From Piper betle (taxonomy: Eukaryota > Streptophyta > Magnoliopsida > Piperales > Piperaceae): a DNA stretch of 64,000 nt. Location: assembly GCA_033002965.1 (NCBI GenBank), contig JAURVB010012393.1:62001-126000 (forward strand), given 5' to 3'. The position numbers and the translations under genes were made by a program. The notes below the pieces were generated by a model. That model did not search any database. It saw nothing but the letters and a program-made list of their open reading frames with translations, and was not told the origin of the DNA. Shown one piece after another: positions 35,431 through 46,999 of this stretch. Numbering within the stretch: the stretch's first letter is position 1; each line of letters opens with the position of its first letter.

Positions 35431-36257
35431 TCAATTTAGTTCTTATAAATCAGTTCATTGTTTCATCAACGTTATTTACAGCCTCTAATATTTATTTTCC
35501 GTCGAGTACATTCTTTATTCTAGTGTATGTCTGAGTTTTTCCCGATGCATGTATCAATTTTCTTAGATGTTTATTTTGGGTTTTAACAATGACGTGAACT
35601 ATGATATATGAAGGATCATTGTTTTATCCCTTCACATCATTGCTAGTACATGTATACCATGTTCCATTTACTTGCTATATATTAAAACTAAATCTGCAGA
35701 TGTGGAAGCCCCAATTTGTAAGTTTATTTATTTCCCACATTATCTGTTTATATCGTTCATTTGTTCGTATGTATTTGTTAAGTTTACTCTTCTAGCTTAC
35801 TTTGGGTCATTGCATGTAATGTGTAAGGGTTCTGTTATATTTTGTTCCTTCTGGGTTCTTGTATATAGTCTAGTTTCAACAGATTCGGGAAACATAAGAA
35901 AGCGATGTTGAAGAGAAGAAGAAGAAGAACCTGGCAGGGACGATGGCCGAAATTGAACTCGTACACATCGTTCGCCTTGTCATTGATATCAAACGCCTCC
36001 ACGATTTCGAACCGAACTCCGGATTCCATGAGCGAGTACCTCTGATCAGCACAATAGAAACAAAGATGATCAACAACCTCAAGGATACCTAAATTATGAC
36101 AACAGTTTCCAACAATTCCACTAAAAAAACCGAATACTCACCATGCCACCGATACCGCTGTAGAACTCGACCACCTTCCATGGCTCCCCTCCCCTCGGCG
36201 GCTCCATCGCCGCCGTCGCCGCCGTCGGAGGGTGATGGGACGGACCTTGGTCATTCT

Positions 36258-36345
36258 TTCTCTACGGGCATGGGCCCTGGTTGTGGGCCTGAATGGGGCT
36301 GGCCCATTTACCCAAATCGAGAGTGGCCCAGTTGGCCCAACTGGT
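36258..36345 (-). promoter_or_regulatory. Site II (TGGGCY) cluster in the DNMT2 promoter
   Basis: About seven GGCCC/GGGCC elements occur in 90 bp (CATGGGCCCTG, GTGGGCCTG, CTGGCCCAT, GTGGCCCAG, TTGGCCCAA), 50-140 bp upstream of the DNMT2 start codon. Dense site II elements are typical of plant housekeeping promoters. Confidence 0.6.
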
Positions 36346-36369
36346 CATTTGAGTGTATGAATCTTATTA

Positions 36370-36700
36370 CGTAGCGTGTAGGGATGAGTTTGAATAGATA
36401 AAATATCTGTAAATCCAATCCGTTCATATACAATTTAAAATAGTTTTGGATCAAATTCAAGTTTAAATTATATATATATATATATATTATCTAAAAATAT
36501 TTATATTGGATATAGATTTAAAATAATATATTGTTATTATTTATCTATTTTTATATTAAAATTTTATATTATTTATATTATTTTTATTATTTTTATTGAT
36601 CAGTTCGAGTGCATGTTTGGCGGATTTGGATCGAATATATGGTACATAAAATTGATATAATATTTGAATTCGGATATACCATCCAAACCTCGAGATTTAT
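36370..36700. repeat. Dispersed AT-rich repeat, copy 1
   Basis: Starts GTAGGGATGAGTTTG and contains ATTTTTATATTAAAATTTTA..TATTATTTATATTATTTTTA and GGATTTGGATCGAATAT. A diverged copy lies in intron 2 of the neighbouring ammonium transporter (38750-39110). Confidence 0.5.
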
Positions 36701-37340
36701 AAGAGAAGTAGCTGAATAAAACTGCCGGTGGATGTAATATTCTTTCGCATTACATGCTTTCACTACTTATGATTCAATTAGCTACTTCAATGATGCCTAT
36801 AGAAATAATACTTATTTTGACGACCGAGACTCAATACCTCATTGACATGATACGTAATATAGGTAGCTACTTAATTCTACGCCTAAGTACAGCCCATTTC
36901 TAGCATATATGTGCTCAAAGTCTTCAAAAATAAATCCTAAATTCGTTGTGTTTTTTCACTCGATGATCCCCCCGATGGGAAGAGAGCCCAGCTATTTTCT
37001 TATGCGTAAAACAAGGCGCGCCAACCTCCTATTCACACAAACATAGCACACGATGATGCGAGCCTACATCATCCAATGCACAAGTTACTGATAAACAAAA
37101 CGTATAAAAGCGCTAGCTGTTGCAGTATAATCCTTGAAGTTGACGATTGATCCCGTAGTAATACTCGCCAATTTAAATGTAGCAGCGAGCGAGATCGCCC
37201 AAGACAAACCTGTGAGCTGGGAGGAGCAACACAGACACAACTATACAGGAGCCCATGACTACGACACCCTTGATACTACCATGGACACAGCTCGACCGTC
37301 GTCAGAATCAACTTTGCCTATCATCATTCCATCTCCTATC

Positions 37341-37347
37341 TATAAAA
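37341..37347 (+). promoter_or_regulatory. TATA box of the ammonium transporter
   Basis: TATAAAA sits 100 bp upstream of the chosen ATG (37441), at a normal distance for a transcript starting near 37,370. It argues that in-frame ATGs further upstream (from 37255) are not part of the protein. Confidence 0.6.
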
Positions 37348-37440
37348 GCAACTCAAATCCCTTTGCATTTCAATACCAACATCAAATCTATCACCTTTGT
37401 AGAAAAGTACGCAGCAAGCAAATATAAAATAGTAAGGGTC

Positions 37441-39811
37441 ATGAGTAATATAACATTCCAGCTACCGATCAACCTCGCCCCCACCGAGGCCAGCCCGGAC
37501 TGGCTAAGCAAGGCCGACAACGCATGGCAGCTCACGGCGGCAACGTTCGTCGGCCTCCAGAGCGTGCCCGGCCTCATCATCCTTTACGGCGGCGCCGTCA
37601 AGAAGAAGTGGGCAGTCAACTCGGCGTTCATGGTGTTGTACGCCTTTGCTTGCGTCCTTGTCTGCTGGATGCTATGGGGCTACCGCATGTCCTTCGGCGA
37701 CACCATGCTCCCCTTCTTGGGTGTCCCCAACACCGCCACCGACGAGGTATTCCTCATCAGCGGACCGGCCTTTTACGGCGCCTTCCCTAATGCTACCATG
37801 GTCTACTTCCAGTTCGTCTTCGCCGCCATCACTCTCATCCTCATCGCCGGGGCTTTGCTGGGCAGGATGAACTTCTATGCCTGGATGCTGTTCGTGCCGC
37901 TTTGGCTCACCTTTTCGTACACTTTCGGCGCATTCAGCATTTGGTCGCCTAAAGGTTTCCTAGCCAAGGCCGGGATCATCGACTACTCCGGCGGCTATGT
38001 CATCCACCTCCTCCGGCGTAGCCGGCTTCACTGCTGCCTACTGGGTACGTATGTTCTCTAGCTAGCTTGCTCTACTACTAAATATATCATATCTGATTTT
38101 ATTGGGCCTTACAACTAAAACGTCATTTTACATACGCCAAAATGCGATTATATTTAGGTTGGTCCTCGTCTAACCAAGGATAGGGAAAGATTCCCTCCAA
38201 ATAACATACTATTGATGTTGGCGGGTGCGGGCTTGCTGTGGTTGGGGTGGACGGGCTTCAACGGAGGTGATCCTTACACTGCAAGTGTGGATGCCTCCTT
38301 GGCCGTCATCAACACCCATGTCTGCGCCGCCACCAGCCTCCTTGTTTGGCTGTTTCTCGACCTCGCCTTCTTCGGCAAGCCCTCCGTCATCGGCGCCGTC
38401 CAAGGAATGATCACCGGACTCGTCTGCATCACCCCGGCTGCTGGTATAACAGTCAGATTATAAAAAACAAAAAAGAAATTACTTTTGCCCAAATTTTATT
38501 ACAATTAAATTCTTTATTTTAGGATGAGAAGTGTGGACTAATTGCCTTAGAGATCTTTCACTACCATTCAAAATGTAGGTTTTTGTGCCGTTTGTACAGT
38601 TCACACCCTTCTAAGCATGTTATAGGGTTAAGATTGAGAGGAGTATTATAAGTTTACTTATCAAGTTGGCATGCACTATATATACTGTTTATTGTGTTTG
38701 TGCGGAAGAAAGTATACTCCACAAACTACTGCTAAAAGTTCATTCGGTACAATATATCCGTTCTGACCGTGGTCCTAGATCAGATATCCCCAAATTTAAT
38801 CTAAATCGAACAGATTTATATTTGATTTAAAATAATTTTAAATTTGGACTCGCCAAATATATAACATGTTCAAAAAATATTTGAATCAGAGATAGATTTG
38901 AGGTAATTTGACTTATATTTTATCCAAATATGTGATATTTTATAAAATTATATTTAAGATTTTTTAAAATATTTTTTATTATTTTTAATCTATTTTTATA
39001 TTAAAATTTATATTATTTATATTATTTTAATTAATCGGGTCGAGTTACACAGATTCGTGGATTTGGATATCGTCGTATCCTACGCGAACTCCTCTCCTAC
39101 ACGTGGAGAAAGATTAAATTTAAGCAATTAGCTCATTAGCTAACCTTAATAAAAAAATTTTGGTGTAATACTATCATCTATACCAATTGATCATCATAAT
39201 CGACAGGTATTGATGTTTAATCTAATTCAAGATTTGGGACATTGTGTAATGTAGGTGTGGTACAAGGTTGGGCTGCTATAATCATGGGCATATTCTCGGG
39301 CTCCATCCCGTGGTACACCATGATGGTGGTGCACAAGAAGTCGGAGCTACTCCAGAAGGTCGACGACACCATGGCCGTCCTCCACACTCACGCCGTCGCT
39401 GGCACCCTCGGCGGCCTCCTCACCGGATTCTTCGCCGTGCCCAAGCTTAACCGCTTATTCTTCGGCGTGCCGAGCAAATACTTCGGCCTCCTCTACGGCC
39501 TTGCTAACAGCGACGCCAAGACGGGGTTTAGTCAGATGGGGATTCAAGTGGGAGGGATCTTGTACGTAATTGGGTTGAACGTGATATCCACCACTGTTAT
39601 ATGCTTGTTCATCCGAATGTTTATCCCGTTGAGGATGTCGGACGAGGACATGGAACTTGGGGACGATGCAGCTCATGGGGAGGAGGCCTACGCCATATGG
39701 GGAGATGGGGAGAAGATGGAGAACTCGAGGTACAACAACTCGGTGTATGATGTGGAGGAGCCTCCCATAAAGCGAGGGGCTGGTCATGGGGGGCAAGTGG
39801 AGATGACATGA
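37441..39811 (+). CDS. AMT2: AMT2-type ammonium transporter, 2-nt deletion in exon 1
   Basis: AMT/MEP/Rh proteins carry ammonium across the plasma membrane; this one belongs to the AMT2 (AMT2/3/4) clade. Three exons: 37441-38044, 38158-38443 and 39255-39811, GT..AG, about 482 residues, the usual length. Visible are [20 protein letters not shown] and PGLIILYGG at the first membrane span, [21 protein letters not shown] with the first pore histidine, [45 protein letters not shown] with the second pore histidine, and the cytosolic regulatory tail [20 protein letters not shown]. Directly after YVIHL (about 38005-38014) two bases are missing compared with the expected [13 protein letters not shown]; the shifted frame then reads LRRSRLHC and runs to an in-frame TAG at about 38061. 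The loss is in a CTCCTCC run, a typical slippage or sequencing-error site. Confidence 0.9.
38750..39110. repeat. Dispersed AT-rich repeat, copy 2, in AMT2 intron 2
   Basis: Shares with 36370-36700 the core TATTTTTATATTAAAATTTA, TATTATTTATATTATTTT and a following TCGAGTTxxxC..GGATTTGGAT phrase, at lower overall identity. It explains much of the 811-bp intron. Confidence 0.5.
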
Positions 39812-40527
39812 AAAGAGATTTGGTTGTGCTAGCTGCACTGATTATTGGAAAGATTGGAGAGTGAATAAGAGCACTAATATTTGTTGTCGCCGTCAAATTG
39901 TTTCTTCCGTTTTTGTGGTTTTTGGTTTATGTGCTTTAGTTTAAGTTTTATATTTCCCATGATGATTCATCAATTTGAGACCTGAATTATATATAACCGA
40001 ATAATAATATAACTTGTGCACATCTTGACATTAGTTTTTCGATTGATAAATATCCTTGGCCATTGTGTCCACAACACAAAAATTTAAAATAAAATCACAC
40101 TTTGATAATAAGTATATTGATTAGATGTATATATAATTCTGCTAGTGCTTCTACAATGTCAGTCTCAAGCCTAAATAAAATTAAGTTGGCGTGAGAAAGG
40201 ATATCCGACTATCTAAAACTAATTGCATTGTTTTTTCCCTTGAAATAAAATAATAAAACATAAATTTCTACTTATATTCTTATTAGAAATTGAAGAAATG
40301 TATCTAAGATAGAAATTCCTAAATTAGGGGGCTCCTAATGTTAGCAATCCATCTAATCATACCAAATTAAACCTCCCAAGCAATCATTAGCTAAAAGGTA
40401 CAACAAATATCACTTAAGAGAGTAAGTCAATCTTTAACCAAATAAAAAAAATGTATAAGGGAGTTGGGGAGGCTTATCATTGGCCTCGTACCCTCAACCT
40501 AATTCCCCCCACCGATCTACAAAGGGA
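39812..40527. other. Spacer downstream of AMT2
   Basis: Presumed 3' UTR of AMT2, then AT-rich sequence. Near 40,455-40,510 there is a GC-richer phrase (TTGGGGAGGCTTATCATTGG) that is repeated, diverged, on the other side of the solo LTR at 41,890. Confidence 0.4.
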
Positions 40528-40532
40528 GTTGG

Positions 40533-41887
40533 TGATATAGAAATTATAACGCAAGTGCACGTGCTGAATCAAGTAATAAAAGTAATAAGAAAGTATTATT
40601 TTATGAGGAATTAGCACTAAAAATTCTCAATTACTAAAACTAATTTAATTACTTACATTTAAATTGAAATAAATTCAAAGAGAGATTAAATTATAAATTA
40701 AGACTAAATTAATTTAATATGCAATATTCAAGTCAAATATTAACTCAAAGACTACAAGCCTAGGATTTTTAATTTCATATAGTACTTTATATGATTAAAG
40801 TTATAAGTTCTACTTATGAATTACGTATTTGGATCATTAACCACAAGAATTAATTATTCATGATAATCTCTCAATTCATCATAAATTTACCACTTGGACC
40901 AAACTTTTATATTTCTATGAAATTATATATGTAAATGATACTTTAATTTTTACCTTAATAGTTACCAAAAACATATGAGTATATCTTTATCTCAGATGTA
41001 AATCACCCTAAAGAGATGAATAAAGGTTATTCATGATAAATTTAATTTTTCTATCTTTAAAAAAATTAAATCTTTAGATCTAACAATAGATGAGTAGTGC
41101 AATGATAACATTAAGAATAGAATAAAATAGATAATCTAAAAATACAATCACATAGATAAAAATTAATAAACTTTATTAATTCATACACTAAGTGTCATTT
41201 AAAATCATCAAAAAGAATTTACTACATAAAATATTCGACTAAATTTAAAAAATTCATATGTTATATGAAAGACATTATTTAAGTACAAAGAAGGGTAAAT
41301 CAAAATAAAGAAAAACTTTTTCTTGGGAAAATATCTTTTTCTTTTTATCTAACTTTTTCATCGTTCTTTCTCGTCTCTAATGCTATCACCTAATCATCTA
41401 GAGTTTTGCCCCAAGCCCCTTTTAAAATCCTAATCAAGTTTAAAAATGATCCACTCAATATTGCAAGTGGGGCCTATCAAAATTTTCAGAAATATCTAAA
41501 ATGTTATTTTTTTGCCGGCACTGTTTGAGCGCTCTAAATCCCGACACTCGAGCACTTAAGTTTCAACCATAAATTCTTCTTAATCATAGGACAGTGCTCG
41601 AACGCTCTACATCCTAGAGCTTGAGCAGTGGGGTTCTTGCTAGAACACAAAATTATACTCTTTCGACCTGAGTTCATCCCGAATTTGCTCCGAATCATCT
41701 TTTAATTCTTATACTATGCTAGAACAATACTAATTATCACTTTTTATACCAAAGTTACAATGATTTCTCGCTTTATTAAATATCTCTTAAACTCCTAAAT
41801 TAATAAAATTGAAATAAAAATAACTTGAAACATGACAAGAAGTCAGTATAAAATATAAAAAATAATAACTTTTTTACAGAGTTATCA
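40533..41887 (-). mobile_element. Solo LTR of the Athila/Tat-type family
   Basis: Read on the minus strand it starts TGATAACTC and ends TATATCA, with TGATA/TATCA inverted ends. Flanks GTTGG (40528-40532) and ATTGG (41888-41892) are a 4 of 5 match and may be the 5-bp target duplication. Over its whole length it matches the inverted 5' LTR at 55645-56926, for example TTGATTCAGCAxGTxCACTTG near the 3' end and CTTGTCATGTTTC near the 5' end. No internal region follows on either side, hence a solo LTR. Confidence 0.75.
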
Positions 41888-41889
41888 AT

Positions 41890-43227
41890 TGGGGAGGCCA
41901 ACATTAGCCTTGAATCCCTCTCCCACATATCATTTTTAAAAAAATCAAATAAACAAAAGAAAAGAAGAAAAAAATTAAATAAACAAATAAACAAAAAAAG
42001 AAGAAAAGGCCAACTTCCCCATTATCTCCCACTTATATGGAGTTAAGGGGAGGCTACCCTTATAAAAGGGACGTTGAATAGATGCAGAATTCACAGACTT
42101 CTCAGACTTAAAAAAATAAGGAAAAAGAAAAGAAAAAAAAAGAGAGGAAAAGGAAAGAGAAGCATAGAAAAAAGTTCCACCCTTCGCAAGGTAGAAAAAC
42201 TTTAACGATACAGGGAGGAGAAGGTCTCGACGTTAGGCCATTGTCTTCCTCCCTGCCTTTCTACTTTCTCTGTAAAAATAATATATAAAATTTTACATTA
42301 AAGCAAAAAGAGAAATCCTTGAATTACAAGCCCAAATGCTGTCAAATTTCATGTAAAGTCCCTCTAAAAGAAGGAAAACTAATAAAGGATGAAGAATTTT
42401 GTTCATCAGCTGCCTTTCAACAAAAAAAAAGACGTCACTGCTTTCAACAAAACAAAAAAAGTGTAGTTGCTTTTAAAAAAAATGATGATAAAAAAAAGAA
42501 GAAAGAGTAATGATGGTCTGTAAAAATAAGCGTCCACAAAAATAATAATAAAGAGATGACTGTTAACAAAAAATGATGCAAAAAAGTAAAGTGATAATAA
42601 ACCAAGAAATCTTTACCAAAAATGGTTTTAACCAAAGAAAAATTGGTTTTAAATTAGAAATAAGCAAAAAAATTGTAAGTGGAAAAAATAGTTTTAAATC
42701 AAGAAATCTATATAAGAAGGTTGTGTATAAAAATAGGGAATAGTTGTTTCACAATTACCCACTATTTTTTAATCCAATCTCTAATTAAAGTCCAAGATTG
42801 AAGTTTTATGCATCGTTGTGAGAATTAGTTTGAACTTGTCCGATTCAGTAGATTTAACTCGACTACGCTTAAATTTGAGTCCAAAAAATATATTTAAATT
42901 GAATCGTTAGAATCGGTTCTTTAAATTGCTCAATTTAAACTAAATTTGACCGAATTATAAGTAATCCACAAATCATCATTCTTACCGGATTTTATATTTT
43001 TTAATATTTAATAATATACAATAAATATAGATACAATCTTTATACATATGTAAGAGTATGTAGCTTATAATCTTTTAATCCTTATGTTTTCTATTTATCT
43101 ATGATATTTAGTACTTTTGAAGTTTATAAAAGTTGTTGAAGAATATTTTATTTTATAGTCAAATATAATTTGATAAATAGATCTACTTCAATATTATTAT
43201 TTATTTTAATATCCTTGATAAATTAAT

Positions 43228-43266
<39 letters not shown>

Positions 43267-44110
43267 TGCAATCTTATTAAATTAGCCGATTCAAAATAAG
43301 CCGGTTCAATTCAAAATTTTTAAAATTTTGATTCAATTATTGATTCCAATTTTTACAACAATAATCTCATGTCTTTGAAAGAGTTAACAAAAAAATGATA
43401 GAGATGAAATAAACAAGGAAGCAAGTAAAAAAAACAGAGTGAAAGATGACCTCCATATAACTTTCTGTCAAAAGTAAATAAATAAATAGATAAAAAGGAA
43501 AAAAAATTAAGGTAAACGTTGAATCTGTCAAAAATAAATAAATAAGAAAAAAGAAAATTTTGAGGTAAATGAGAAAGAATGGGGCGCACAGGAGAAGAGG
43601 GATGTGATGCCTTCTTGTTCTTCCCTGATGTTTTAATTAATTAACGGGCTAATTGTCGCATTATTTGATTAAATCAATGATGATCATTCTAATTGGACAT
43701 ATTAAAGGATGGACACCACCATTTTTATTGGACCAATTAAGGGTGAAATGGGTTTTTTCATTTGAGTTTAAATTGAAAGTCGTTTTAAAATTAAATGTGT
43801 CTGAGCCAAGACTCTGTCAACTCATTCCTAACTTGTTGATTTTAATTAAATTCTTTCCTTAATGGCAATACAGTCTTAAAATGAGAGCATGTAAATTAAA
43901 AAAAGGAAAATAAAAAAAAAGGAGAAAGGAAAGAAATTACTGTAGCAGCCCAAACCCATTAAATTATCAAAATAATTTTTTTAATGGAAAAATTGGACAA
44001 TCTAAGAATGTCAAATTTGCACATGAAAAATTAATGACTGAAGTAATTAAAACTTTAAAATTTATACTTCAATTAACTTTAATAAAGGTTATTAAAAAAA
44101 ATTAATGTAT
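41890..44110. other. AT-rich spacer
   Basis: A- and T-run sequence with no gene. It includes a purine-rich stretch (about 42,110-42,170) and further GGGGAGGC phrases like those beside the solo LTR. Confidence 0.4.
43232..43264. repeat. (AT)n microsatellite
   Basis: About sixteen uninterrupted AT dinucleotides. Confidence 0.95.
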
Positions 44111-44117
44111 ATAAGGA

Positions 44118-44171
44118 CAAATGGGTTTTCCTCTAATAAATTAATCCCGGCGCTCTGGCTCGTCACACGAA
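44118..44171. repeat. Left arm of an inverted repeat around the COX5B fragments
   Basis: AAATGGGTTTTCCTC and, after 15 bases, GGCGCTCTGGCTCGTCACACGAA. The same two blocks occur inverted at 46986-46999 and 46939-46958 with a different filler between them. Here the block runs straight into GTGAGTG, a good splice donor, so it may be an old 5' UTR exon. Confidence 0.6.
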
Positions 44172-44615
44172 GGTGAGTGTGTTCGGTTTATATGACCAAT
44201 CATATGAGAATTTTAGTTTTTTATAAGGGCATTAGATCAAGGCTTAGGTTCATGATTGATCAAGTTTCAGATTTGTAGGGTTCTTTCTTTTTGTGTGTGT
44301 TTTGATATCCTGTTTTATGTATGTGGAACTTGTAGTGATTTACTTCATTTTTTGAGAAAATTAGACTATGGCATGCTGGTTGAATTTGTGATCTAACATT
44401 AATAGGAGACTGCACACAGTATTTATGAGGCAATGTGACTAATAGCTACCTCTAAGATGATGAACGATGCTTTTATTAGCGGGATTATTCTGTTTAGGAA
44501 GGATTGATAACTGGATTTCTCTTTACATGTTTCTTTTAAGATCGTGAAGCTTGTGATTTTATTGATATCTTGGAATGTTTTGCACCGTTGTGCATAAAAC
44601 TTGAAACCATTGTTT

Positions 44616-45379
44616 TAGGGGTGTCCAAAAATCATGACGTCCGCTCCATGTCCATATATAAATTACGGACCACCCGCATGGATCGTGGACACTTTTGCAG
44701 ACACTAAAATTTATGGACACTAGCGAACGTATCTGAGGACGTCCGCAAGTGTTTGCGGACACATCCACAACTTTTCAAAGTCAAAATTAACATGTTTGTT
44801 TCATGAATGATGTTCATTTACTTTATATATGATGATTATTACTTTCAATAGTGTGATTGACTAAATTGTAAATACTAACAACCTTTATCATAAATCATCG
44901 CGTTGTAGTAAAAAATGAAAGTTATTTTGTATTCAAGATTTTATGTTATATTTTAAAATTAAAATTTTTTATATAATTAAGAATATTTTATTAATTAACC
45001 AATTGTGTTAGAAATTCTGGGTGTCTAATAAAAGAGAAGGGGTGTGTCTTAGGGGTTAGCATATAAAAAATTAAAAATATATGAATTAGATACATTTAAA
45101 ACAAATTTGTAAGTTTATATTCACGTAAAATACATTCATTTCTATTTATTTTTTAGCTTGATTTTTTAAAATTTTTTTTAATTTTATAGTTCATATTAAT
45201 TTATATGATGTCTGCATTTATGCCGTGTCTGCGGCATCAGCAAAACATTACGCTGATGGACACGGCGGTGTCTGCAAAAATTTTGTGGACACGGCACGGA
45301 CACGGCGGTGCCTTAATAATTTTACGGGTGCGGCATGGCATACGCGGACAAAGGAGTGTCCGCGCCGTGGACACCCCTA
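44616..45379. mobile_element. hAT-like non-autonomous element with GTGTCC repeats
   Basis: It starts TAGGGGTGTCCA and ends TGGACACCCCTA, a perfect 12-bp terminal inverted repeat. Inside, both ends are packed with GTGTCC/GGACAC and CGGCxCGGACACGGCGG phrases. TAGGGGTGTC is a typical hAT-type terminus. No transposase and no clear 8-bp target duplication were seen. It sits upstream of the first COX5B exon found here. Confidence 0.65.
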
Positions 45380-45807
45380 CGTCATTTCTTAATGGCTTCA
45401 TGATGTTGAATTTTTAGTTGGTCATTTTTTTGTGAGAGCTCGAACTTATAGAATCGTAGTTCGTATGAAAGTTCACACTGAAAGTTTCCTGCACTTGAGA
45501 ATGCTGCAATCATTGTAAGTGATCACAATAAATCAGGATTGCAACTATGCCCAACATTAACCGCAAATCAATCAAACATGCATTCCAAAAGCTTAAAACT
45601 TTTAGGTAGAAGATGGTCAACATACACAAGTAAAGATTGTGACTCATAACAAATGTTCAAAGTTCCGTTGAGTTTCATTGAAATGATTTCTCTGATTTCT
45701 GGTATCTCATCTATAGTAGCTTTTGTGATTAGAATTTTTCAATTTATTCATTATTAGTGCTTCGGCAGTGCGTCTTTCAAAATACGTTATCATTCTGCCT
45801 CTTGCAG

Positions 45808-46268
45808 GAAGCACCGGCTGTAATTCAATCATATTATGATAACAGAATTGTAGGATGCCCTGGTGGTGAAGGCGGTATAGTTCTCTATACAATCTTCCTT
45901 TGTTGACCAAGGCACGCTAGTGTGCACCATCAGATATCATTTTAACTAACATGTTGATTCTTCCAGATGATGAGCATGATGTTGTGTGGTTTTGGCTGGA
46001 AAAGGGGTGAGAGGATCTGTAAACGATAACCCTTTCATCAAAACTTATTGTCAGAGAAAAGCTTTACTTCCAAGAAAAGATCGTTTATGGAAGTCTTGTT
46101 TTCTTTTTGACATTTAGTTGGTAGAAATAATGACATGTTTTTCTTCTTCTTCTTCTTTTTTTTGTTGAACTGCCAGTCTTATGTTTTCAAACCAAAAAAA
46201 TCCTTGTGCAGCTGGAAGTCATTGATGAAGATGGACCTCCTGACGGCCATGGTGACGATGATCACTAA
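45808..46268 (+). pseudogene. COX5B: COX5B (cytochrome c oxidase subunit 5b) exon fragments
   Basis: COX5B is a nuclear-encoded, zinc-binding subunit of mitochondrial complex IV. Three exons remain: 45808-45874 (EAPAVIQSYYDNRIVGCPGG), 45967-46006 (DDEHDVVWFWLEKG) and 46212-46268 (LEVIDEDGPPDGHGDDDH, stop). Phases and GT..AG borders of the first two agree. The segment that should lie between WLEKG and LEV, with the paired zinc cysteines CPVC, is missing; only a damaged GAACTGCCAGTC is seen near 46,168-46,180. The exons for the presequence and the KRKVEDVMPIATGHE part are also absent upstream. A hAT-like element (44616-45379) and inverted repeats surround the fragments. It is a non-functional copy unless an intact upstream part was overlooked. 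Confidence 0.85.
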
Positions 46269-46938
46269 TGTGATTGGATTATTCTTTGTGCTTTGAGGAA
46301 TAAAGTTTTGTGAGTGGAATGGTTATACTTAAATTTACCGTGTAATGAACAGTGTTGTCTAGTTTTTCGCCTAGTTCTCTTCAACTTGATCATGGCGCGC
46401 AGCACAACAGTGTTTTGTTGCTCGAGGAAAAGAAACATTGTTTTTGTTGGTAGCGAAATTTTGTCATCGACAAATTGGTATGGTAATCGTTGTCATTTAA
46501 AACTTTGAAGTTGATTTCCAGAATATAGCAAACTGGCCTTAGATCTATCTACCAACACATGGATTGGCAGGATTGTATCTTCTCCAAGGACCTGGACCTA
46601 AGAGCAGAGAGCACTGGGAGAGATATCGTGTCAAGTCTTATAATTCATAATTTGAAATTTAATTTATGCATGGAATGTAGCTTATAAATTTCATCCAACC
46701 AAAAATCATAACTCATTACATGCAAAAGCACGTCCAAATTTTTGTGTTGATTCTAACATAACTCATTTCAATGCATGAGAAGCCACTGGTTGAACTTAGT
46801 CTCTTCACGGTGAAAATCCTTGGGAGGGGGTGCAGGTTGCGTTTATCAACAAGGTGGGCGTTCACCGCATCCTGGATGCAACCGAACATTGGCCCAACTT
46901 GGAATCAAATCGTCGGACCGTTCGTTGGCCCATTACGA

Positions 46939-46999
46939 TTCGTGTGACGAGCCAGAGCCCACAGCGCTTCTTGTTCGAGGCCCATGAGGAAAACCCATT
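46939..46999. repeat. Right arm of the inverted repeat around the COX5B fragments
   Basis: Holds TTCGTGTGACGAGCCAGAGC and GAGGAAAACCCATT, the reverse complements of the blocks at 44118-44171. Nearby GGCCCAT and GGCCCAAC elements suggest it derives from a promoter and 5' UTR, possibly that of COX5B. Confidence 0.6.

Larger units (their letters stand above)
32194..36207 (-). pseudogene. DNMT2: DNMT2/TRDMT1 tRNA-Asp cytosine-C5 methyltransferase with three disabling changes
   Basis: DNMT2 methylates C38 of tRNA-Asp. Eleven exons fit on the minus strand: 36207-36142, 36041-35931, 34433-34340, 34220-34101, 34004-33882, 33733-33438, 33359-33319, 33203-33109, 32660-32583, 32476-32412 and 32272-32194, all GT..AG with consistent phases. 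Motifs in order: EFYSGIGGM (I), [10 protein letters not shown] (II), the catalytic [11 protein letters not shown] (IV), FVENVVGFE (VI), [12 protein letters not shown] (VIII, usually RPRY), the DNMT2-type [28 protein letters not shown] (IX) and ALLGNSLSV (X). Defects: one extra base at about 34194 in exon 4 (DT-RASSFLK), CGA to TGA at 32588-32586 in exon 9 (the R of FTPREV) and CAA to TAA at 32416-32414 in exon 10 (the Q of SLRQR). The two stops remove motif X. The coding text is otherwise well kept, so loss is recent. Confidence 0.9.

Noticed and set aside
37255..37440. N-terminal extension of the ammonium transporter
   Set aside because: The in-frame extension has no family similarity, and a TATA box at 37341 places the transcript start downstream of most of it. 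The ATG at 37441 gives the usual N-terminus.
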